Assembly: GCA_014529385.2 (NCBI GenBank) | Contig: CM043959.1 | Span: 94,260,029 to 94,285,028 of the forward strand | From: Adiantum capillus-veneris | Lineage: Eukaryota; Streptophyta; Polypodiopsida; Polypodiales; Pteridaceae | DNA: 25,000 bases | Direction of reading: 5' to 3' | In this document: positions 18,613-25,000 of the stretch, in pieces | Layout of the letters: every line of letters starts with the position of its first letter | Position numbering within the stretch: the stretch's first letter is position 1 | Position numbers and translations under genes: made by a program | The notes under the pieces: generated by a model | Seen by the model: only the letters and a program-made list of their open reading frames with translations | What the model was told of the DNA's origin: nothing | Database searches by the model: none

Positions 18613-19761
18613 TCAGCGAAACTGTAAGGCCTCCCAGTTTACAGGCTCTCCTGAAGCATCAAGATCATTCAATACTTCATAGATACCTCTGCAATATCCA
18701 TCTGACTCCTCCTGATGTGTCAGGGCTCGATGCATCGCAAGATTCTGCGCTTATATAAAAATCAAAGTAATAAGAATATAGGCCGGACACCATGCCCGGC
18801 CCCCCGGCTCACTAAAGTTTTTTTTAAAAAAAACATGATTCATCGCGTTTTAAAAAATGCCATAGTTAAGATTGGATTAGAAACTCACAAACTCATAGGC
18901 GAAAGGTGTCGAAACCTCCGTTGCCAAGATGAGATGTCCCCCTGGTCATCTGTCGTATCTGCGAGGCCTCACGCTGCTGTCTGAACCGCTTGGCCGTTGT
19001 CCGCTCATCCTCCCTGAACTGCAGTCTCGTGTGGGATGCTCGAAGGCTTCGGCGAGCCGGTCCTGAAAGCCTTCCGAGCTGCATCTCGTCGATGTTTGAC
19101 GGTGTCCCGTGCAACAGCCTTGATCCACCTCCTCGGAACAACGTCAGAACCCGGAGCAGGCTGGTACTCTCTCAGGATGGTCTCCACTATGTAAGTGACT
19201 GTCCTTTTCCTGCTCACCCCAAGACGTCAGAATGCTGGTCAAAAACTGTAGCTCCGCGAGCTGGCGAATCCGCTTTCTTATCTCAGTCCCGACTCTATCC
19301 ATGTCAACAGAACCATCTGTCCGTACAGTATAGAGCTTGGAGGCACTAGGATCGTGTGCCTCCCAAGGTGTGCCTGGGTAGGACGGGGGTCGTGAGCGAG
19401 GAGGGGTCGAAGCATCTGTGGACCCTCCTCCACAGCAACCACCACCTCCACCTGACGATCGCCGAGATCGGCGAGTGCGCCTGTGCTGCGGAGATGAGGA
19501 CGTACCCGCCTCTGCCCCACCCCTAGGTGTCGAAGCGGCCGTATGGGAGAAGCAGGCGTCGTACCCATAGGCGTCCCCCCCCATAGGTGTCCCCCCCCTA
19601 GGCGTCGGACCCTCAGGTGTGAAGCCCGAAGGCGTAGTACCCGTGCCTCTGGCTACCCAGTACTGAGAAGCCTCTGCCATCTGAACAGGCGTCATCCGTG
19701 TAACGAATCCCATGAATGCATCTGCACTCATAGAAGCGGGATCTGGAAACTGGTCTGCCAT
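18613..19761 (-). pseudogene. CACTA second ORF (Ptta/En-Spm / Transposase_24-like)
   Basis: ATG at 19761 starts MADQFPDPASMSADAF, followed by a low-complexity region rich in T/P/G (GTTPSGFTPEGPTPRGG) and an Arg/Ser-rich basic patch. Then comes RVGTEIRKRIRQLAELQF. One extra base in a GGGG run near 19217 shifts the frame to RKRTVTYIVETILREYQPAPG and PRRWIKAVARDTVKHRRDAARKAF. A further shift near 19020-19040 leads to RTTAKRFRQQREASQIRQ and SHLGNGGFDTFRL before TGA. A last exon is likely at 18744-18613: after an intron acceptor GCGCAG it reads NLAMHRALTHQEESDGYC to a stop. The order resembles the TNPA/Ptta family that binds the subterminal repeats. Assignment rests on position and pattern; the exon structure is inferred. 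Confidence 0.6.
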
Positions 19762-20380
19762 ACTAAAGTCCTACACAAAGAAAGTAAAATAAAGAGTCAG
19801 AACATAGTTGTTTAAATTAACTTTAAGCTTAATTTTAAATCAACGTCTTCACACAAACACTTACAGGCCTAGGCCTCGACGAGTGAGGCATCAGCGATAA
19901 GATCTTGCACCGTATCATCGTCTATCTCTAATTGCAAAAATAACTCTGCCCCAACTCGTTTTGGCAGATTGTCTTCATCCATTGCATCTTCATCTACAAG
20001 TGTCAATTCTGGCTCGTCTGCGTCATCCCTGTATATCTGTCAGCTTCCTCTTCCATACCTTCGTCCATCTTATCTAATGTCACAGTAGTATGGATGTCGT
20101 CTGACTGACTTTCCTCCAGGAGATCTTGCCCTTCAAATACTTGTTTATTTCTTGGAGCAACCTGAACCACAAACCACCATTGTCGCTCTCGAGGGTCCGG
20201 TACAAAGACCACTTGCTTACAATGTTCGGGGAGAGCAAATGTGTCGCTCGCATCTATCCAAACCTTTGTATAATCTATTTGCACAAGTTTGTTTGCATCT
20301 CTGCGTACCGTTGCATTGCGACCAGAAGTAATCACCTTGAACCACTTCACATCCAACAAAAACATCTCAAACCGCCTGAA

Positions 20381-20830
20381 GCATTAGGAAAAATTTGGAC
20401 TCACAAAGGGGCCCTTTAAGGAGTTTGACTTTACCTCTCTACCAAAACGGGCGCATGGATAAATTTTTGCAAACAAACTCCAAAGTTGACGAAAGTTTGA
20501 CAATTAGAATGTCCTCTTCAAGCTCTATCTACTGATATATAGCACGCCATGAGATTCCTCATATTTTAGAAGATTCTTTTTTTGATTCACCTATGATGTG
20601 ACAACTCTGTCGAAATCTAAGTGAATCAAAAAAAGAATCTTCTAAAATATGAGGAATCTCATGGCGTGATATATATCAGTAGATAGAGCTTGAAGAGGAT
20701 ATTCTAACTGTCAAACCTCTGCCAACTTTGGAGTTTGTTTGCAAAAATTTATCCATGCGCCCGTTTTGGTAGAGGGAGATAAAGTCAAACTCCTTAAAGG
20801 GCCCCTTTGTGAGTCCAAATTTTGCCTAAT
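20381..20830. mobile_element. 450-bp foldback MITE inside the CACTA transposase
   Basis: Two arms of 210 bp (20381-20590 and 20621-20830) are near-perfect reverse complements around a 30-base spacer. Outer ends are GCATTAGG and CCTAATGC; inner marks include GGGCCCTTTAAGGAG, ACGGGCGCATGG and AGATTCTTTTTTTGATTCAC on the left and their complements on the right. It interrupts the DUF4216 region between LVSDILKVS and RFEMFLLDVKWF. The insertion length is a multiple of three, but it adds a stop at 20711. The palindromic ends prevent a sure target duplication (possibly GC). Superfamily not assigned. The RNA would form a long hairpin. Confidence 0.85.
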
Positions 20831-22401
20831 GCTTACTTTCAGGATATCTGACACCAGACCACAGTAATCTAGGTTGCTAGTGCTCTCATTTGTGTCTCTA
20901 GCACTGGCCCTGCTCTTTTGCATGAAACTAACCATTACCCCACTGTCAAACGTGTTTCTTCTGCTGTCAATTTTTTGTGTTCTGAAATGCTTTCCATGCG
21001 ACCACAGTGCCATGTATGTATGATACTTCCAGTCACATCCAATAGCCAGCTCTTCCTCTTCTAGAGATATGGGTTCTCCGATCTGTCAAGCTGCTCTCAC
21101 CGTCTTGTCCAACCATGCCATTGTAGGGAATTCAGGTAGAGGAGCGACATAGTCTGGCAAGGGTAAACCTCTAGTCGTTCGGCTTCGCCTGAAATCCTGT
21201 CGCTCCCTATTGCATCTCTCTTTCTCTTCTTCGTACCTTTCAAGCCATTTTTTCACCGGCGCTGAATTTAGTATACAAAACTTCATGATCTTTTCTCGCA
21301 TGGCGTCATTCATTTTCTTCGGCACCCCTTGCCCTTGCGGCTCCTCTCCCACCAGTCTTGCATCCTCCTCATCGCTCCACAGTTGAGGCATTTCTGGGTC
21401 AGAAACGGATAGAAATTCGGTCGTCAATACAAGAGACTCTTGCACCAGCCATCCTTTTGCCATGCTCCCCTCTGGACGCGCTTTTTGGCGAACAAAACCC
21501 TTAAGTGTTTTCATGAACCGCTCTAGAAAGAACATCCAACGGCTGTGGACTATACCTGCCACTGCAACCTCATCTACTACATGGACGAGCAAGTGCATTT
21601 GGATAGTTAGGCAGCTCGTGGGTAGATACTTCTCAATCATGCAAACTGCCTCAATGGAGTTAGCCCTTGCGACTGCAATAGATTCCTCCCGTATCTCCTT
21701 GGAAGAGATCCACCGCACTAGCTCTGAAATCTTGTATATGCAGGTCCGTACTTCCTTCGTTAAACACCCTTTGATCGCAATTGGAAGAATGAATTGCAAG
21801 AACTTATGCCAGTCATGCGATTTCAGTCCTGACAGTTGATCGTCACGGGTGAATGCTGTCTTGAGACATCACATATATCCTGTTGGTGTCCTGAACTCTG
21901 AAATCACCCTTTTAACTTGTCGCTCTTTGTTTTTTAGCAATACCCATGGAGCTCTTGGAAGTTTTGTTTGGCCAGCTGCATTGGTGAAAGGCCACAGCTC
22001 TGGCATCTTTCCAATTGACTGCAGATCATCTCGTGAAGCTCGATTGTCTTTCATTCCCATGATTGTCTTCCAGAGGAGCTCTCCCACATTCTTGAATATA
22101 TGCATTGGATCCAACAAATGGTTAATTAGTAGATCACCCCAGTACGGCAACGTATGGAGAATGGACAAACGTTTCATTTCAAAAACAGGTTGCCCCTCAT
22201 GTTGCTCCCATCGGTGATGCCACTCTTGTACATGCATAGGACGACATTCGATGCGACCAAGCTAACCTTCGTGCAAGTGATGGCCATCTGGAAGATAACG
22301 GTGGTGGCCTTGATAAATTGTCTTTCGAAGAGAGGCAGAATAGCGCACATCCAAAGACTGCCCGCAAATTGGACATGCATTGTATCCCGAAGTTGTTAGC
22401 C

Positions 22402-22480
22402 CTGCATATATTAAAGCATGAATCAGGCCAAGGAAAAGTGCTTGCGAATAGCAAGAATTTTGTAAATCAAGAGCCATTAC
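22402..22480 (-). other. Intron 2 of the CACTA transposase (79 bp)
   Basis: The donor CTG/GTAATG at 22480 and acceptor ATATGCAG/GG at 22402 join GEAS-G to LTTSGYNACPICG. The length is not a multiple of three, and removing it brings the flanking frames, which otherwise differ, into register. Confidence 0.8.
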
Positions 22481-23220
22481 CAGAAGCTTCTCCGTATCCT
22501 GACCAATCATGCATGGTCTACATAAGAAGTCCATGGATCCTTGCATGCTGTTTTCCTACTGGTTCAACCACATCTGCTATGTCGATCCCATGCCATAACT
22601 CTTGGAGCTCGTCAACTAGTGGAGCTAGATAAACATCCATGTTTTTTGCCTTGAACTTACCAGGTACAATCAAGCTTAATATCAACTGACCCTTCTTGAT
22701 GGCAAGCCACGAAGGGAGGTTGTAATTGATAAGGAACACAGGCCAAGTGCTCCATGACGAGCTTCTCAAGCCAAATGGATTGACTCCATCCATTGCCATG
22801 CCCAAATGCAAATTGCGTGGTTCACTCTTAAAATGTGGCCAGGTATCTTCAATGTGCCTCCAGGCCTTTGAATCAGCAGACACCCTAAATGTTGCGTTAG
22901 TGGATCTATTCGTAGAATGCCACCGCATCAACTTTGCAATGGAACCACAACGAAACATGCTTTTTATCCTAGGAATAATAGGGAAATTCTACAACACTTT
23001 AGCTGGCACTGTCTCGCCAACAGCATCTTGTTTGTAACGCATTACTCCGCACTTAGGACACGACAGACAATCTGCGAATTCATTGCGAAAAAGAATGCAA
23101 TCATTTGGACATACACGAATCTTGCTGTAGTCCAAGTCAACTGAGGTCAATAGTTGCTTTGCGTCTGGCGTGGAGGGGGGCATTTCATTGCTAGCTGGGA
23201 GAAGTTGCTCCCGCAACAAC

Positions 23221-23301
23221 CTGTTTAAGCCACATTAAATTAAAAAGCTCTCCAAGCACGTCACCGTTGCAATCGGAAAATCTCTTTTGTAAATTACATA
23301 C
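23221..23301 (-). other. Intron 1 of the CACTA transposase (81 bp)
   Basis: The donor AG/GTATGT at 23301 and acceptor AACAG/G at 23221 join TTT AG to G TTG, restoring TALF-R-LLREQ in frame. The unspliced sequence contains a TAA and no family-like residues. Confidence 0.75.
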
Positions 23302-23738
23302 CTAAACAAAGCAGTGACGCTTGCATCTGACTACCCGTACACTGACTGAAGATTCAAACACGTCAGACAAGTACGAAGCGTCGATATTTTGGCGCCTTCA
23401 TAAATTGGTTGATGTGCCAACTTCCTCAACATGTCTTCAGGAGATAGGCGCACGGCTTCTGGTGTTGCTTCATTAGCGTTCTCCTCGCTTGTCTGGAAGA
23501 AGGCATCCAGTATCTCCTCCATCCCGTCGTCTTCTGTCTGTAAGTCCTTTTCTGCTTCCATCCTTGGCTCTATATTGGTTGGACCTTCACGCATAATCCT
23601 TTTTTTCTCTCTCTTAGATGCAATCTTTTCCTCCATGTTAGTTGATGACGTTTCCATCTACAACAATGATTATGAATGTTGTTTTAATATATATACTCCT
23701 CACAATGTAAACTACCTTGCATTCTCTAGTCTTGCCCA

Positions 23739-23774
23739 ATCTCCGTACACCTCGGTCCAGAGGTGTACGGAGAT
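23739..23774. repeat. Perfect 15-bp hairpin upstream of the CACTA transposase
   Basis: ATCTCCGTACACCTC (23739-23753) and 23760-23774 are exact reverse complements with loop GGTCCA. It ends about 80 bases upstream of the transposase ATG on the - strand, so it may lie in the 5' leader or promoter. Confidence 0.8.
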
Positions 23775-23926
23775 CAGGACCACAGGGTCAAAATCTCGTC
23801 TTTATTGGTCAAATCCTATATAGGTAGACACATACGTGCACTCCCAGGTGTACATGGCAATGCATGTAGTGGGGAAAACCCCTTTGCCTTTTTTAGTTCC
23901 ATAGTTTCTTCAACATCAAACGGCTA

Positions 23927-25000
23927 TCTCCGTAGAAAAACGCAACAGGATTTGACCTACGGCTTGTGTATTTGGTGTTTCTTCTATCCGTTTTATCTAT
24001 GGCTTGCCATACATGCTTTTGACATTGCCTAAAGACTACCTAATCGTCTACGGATGGTTTTAGTAGGCATAGAAGCCATTTCCGAAGTCCGTTTGCGTTT
24101 TTTCGTAGAAAAACACAACCGGATTTGACCTACGGCTTATGTATTTGACGTTTCTTCTGTCCGTTTAACCTACGGCTTGCCCTACACGGTCTTGACATTG
24201 CCTTAAGACTACTTAATGGACTACGGATGGTTTCGGTAGGCGTAGAATCAGTTTTCGAAGTCCGTCTACGTTTTTCCGTAGAAAAACGCAATCGGATTTG
24301 ACCTACGGCTTGTGTATTTGGAGTTTCTTCTATCCGTTTGACCTACGGCTTGCCATACGCGCTCTTGACATTGCTTTAAGACTACCTAATGGACTACGGA
24401 TGGTTTCAGTAGGCATAGAAGTCATTTCCGAAATCCGTTTGCGTTTTTCCGTAGAAAAACGCAACCGGATTTGACCTACGGCTTGTGTATTTGACGTTAA
24501 TTCAAACCCATTGACCTACAGCTTTCCATACACACTCTTGACATTGCTTTAAGACTACTTAATGAACTACGGATGGTTTCGGTAGGCATAGAAGCCATTT
24601 TCGAAGTTCGTTTGCGTTTTTTTGTAGAAAAACGCAACCGGATTTGACCTACGGCTTGTGTATTTGGCGTTTCTTCTATCTGTTTGACCTACGGATTGCC
24701 ATACGTGCTCTTGACATCGCTTTAAGACTACCTAATGAATTACATATGGTTTTAGTAGGCATAGAAGTCATTTCCGAAATCCGTTTGCGTTTTTTCATAG
24801 AAAAACGCAACCGAATTTGACCTACGGCTTGTGTATTTGGCGTTAATTCAAACCCATTGACCTATGGCTTGCCATACACGCTCTTGACATTGCTTTAAGA
24901 CTACTTAATGAACTATGTATGGTTTTGTAGGCATAGAAGCCATTTCCGAAGTCCGTTTGCGTTTTTTCGTAGAAAAACGCAATCGGATTTGACCTACGGC
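23927..25000. repeat. 173-bp subterminal tandem repeat array of the CACTA element
   Basis: GGATTTGACCTACGGCTT-type marks lie at 23948, 24121, 24294, 24467, 24640, 24813 and 24985, spaced 173, 173, 173, 173, 173 and 172 bp. At least six units are present and the array runs off the window. Each carries a hairpin core, GCGTTTTTC, then GTA, then GAAAAACGC, variably decayed, plus repeated TACGGCTTG, ACTACGGATGG and TAGGCATAGAAG words. Units differ by scattered substitutions with almost no indels. Confidence 0.92.

Larger units (their letters stand above)
19869..23657 (-). pseudogene. CACTA tnp2-type transposase, intron-containing, with six nonsense codons
   Basis: ATG at 23657 starts an acidic N-terminus. 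Exon 1 is 23657-23302, exon 2 is 23220-22481, and exon 3 runs from 22401. Domain order fits the family: QPIYEGAKISTL, ICVCPND-type finger (RVCPNDCILF, CPKCG), the tnp2/Transposase_21 core, the DUF4218 region (LPIAIKGCL, HLLVHVVDEV) and the DUF4216 region (NTFDSGVMV, MFLLDVKWF). The probable D/D/E triad is kept: MAMDGVNPF (Asp codon 22790-22788), LLDPMHIFKN (22111-22109) and FLERFMKTLK (Glu 21523-21521). The frame holds TAG at 23331, 22989, 22518 and 22262 and TGA at 21869 and 21086, a foldback insertion at 20381-20830 and a frameshift near 20035. The acidic C-terminus then ends at TAG 19869-19871. The usual N-terminal Transpos_assoc domain was not found. Confidence 0.9.
17676..25000 (-). mobile_element. 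CACTA (En/Spm) DNA transposon, 3' end to beyond the window
   Basis: The terminal inverted repeat CACTACAACAAAAAAGG starts at 17676, with GTG just outside as the likely half of the 3-bp target duplication. Both transposon genes run on the - strand, so this is the 3' terminus; the 5' terminus lies past 25000, beyond the tandem subterminal repeats. Visible length is more than 7.3 kb. Order from 5' to 3': 173-bp tandem array, tnp2-type transposase, second ORF, CCATAA repeat, subterminal motifs, terminus. Coding sequences are decayed and carry a foldback insertion, so this copy should be non-autonomous. Confidence 0.9.

Noticed and set aside
19543-19815. + strand ORF of 90 codons opposite the CACTA second ORF
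   Set aside because: Arg/Pro-rich shadow of the T/P/G-rich low-complexity region on the other strand.
20376-20836. The foldback element as a functional intron (introner-like)
   Set aside because: The GT and AG sites are present, but splicing them removes 461 bp and gives a stop within three codons, while removing exactly 450 bp restores the family reading frame.

Overview
The window is transposon-dense nuclear DNA from a land plant. Every recognisable coding stretch belongs to a plant transposable element: Ty3/gypsy, Ty1/copia, a LINE, a possible tRNA-derived SINE, a CACTA (En/Spm) element and a foldback MITE. Nearly all are broken by in-frame stops or frameshifts. There is no bacterial-style gene packing, no CRISPR array, no rRNA and no complete tRNA gene. 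A large repeat-rich genome (fern, lycophyte or gymnosperm scale) fits, but the species cannot be named from the sequence.

Bases 1-8626 (+ strand) look like the 3' part of one Ty3/gypsy element, 'element A'. It has a pol fragment (reverse transcriptase, RNase H, integrase zinc finger; the integrase core is missing), then about 1.2 kb with no gene, then four diverged tandem repeats each carrying a 24-bp palindrome. Two decayed additional ORFs follow pol: a putative-plant-transposon-like region running into a long coiled coil, and a second small ORF. A polypurine tract and a probable 3' LTR close the element.

Bases about 8613-10607 (- strand) hold 'element B', a second Ty3/gypsy element with gag, a damaged zinc knuckle and a damaged protease. 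Element A appears to have inserted in B's protease, so the rest of B's pol should lie left of this window. The probable 5' LTR of B has a clean TATA box preceded by about 340 bp of 5-bp-phased nGAAn/nTTCn modules, which is the heat-shock element pattern.

Bases 10.6-12.8 kb contain a decayed RING-like zinc-finger fragment and an A-rich minisatellite. Bases 12.8-14.5 kb hold the 3' end of a Ty1/copia element (RT, RNase H, polypurine tract, LTR start). Bases 14.6-15.7 kb hold the 3' end of a LINE with a duplicated 3' UTR. Bases 15.8-17.67 kb are mostly unannotatable sequence with microsatellites, a tRNA-derived SINE-like head and a perfect hairpin.

From 17676 to beyond 25000 lies a CACTA element whose genes run on the - strand. 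It shows its 3' terminal inverted repeat and subterminal motifs, a decayed second ORF (Ptta/En-Spm-like), a tnp2-type transposase with two short introns and a retained D/D/E triad but six in-frame nonsense codons, a 450-bp foldback insertion inside that transposase, and at its 5' side a very regular 173-bp tandem array. The other terminus is outside the window. No unmistakably new multi-gene system is visible. The most interesting leads are the heat-shock-like LTR promoter, the palindromic tandem repeats and the unusual 3' ORFs of element A.
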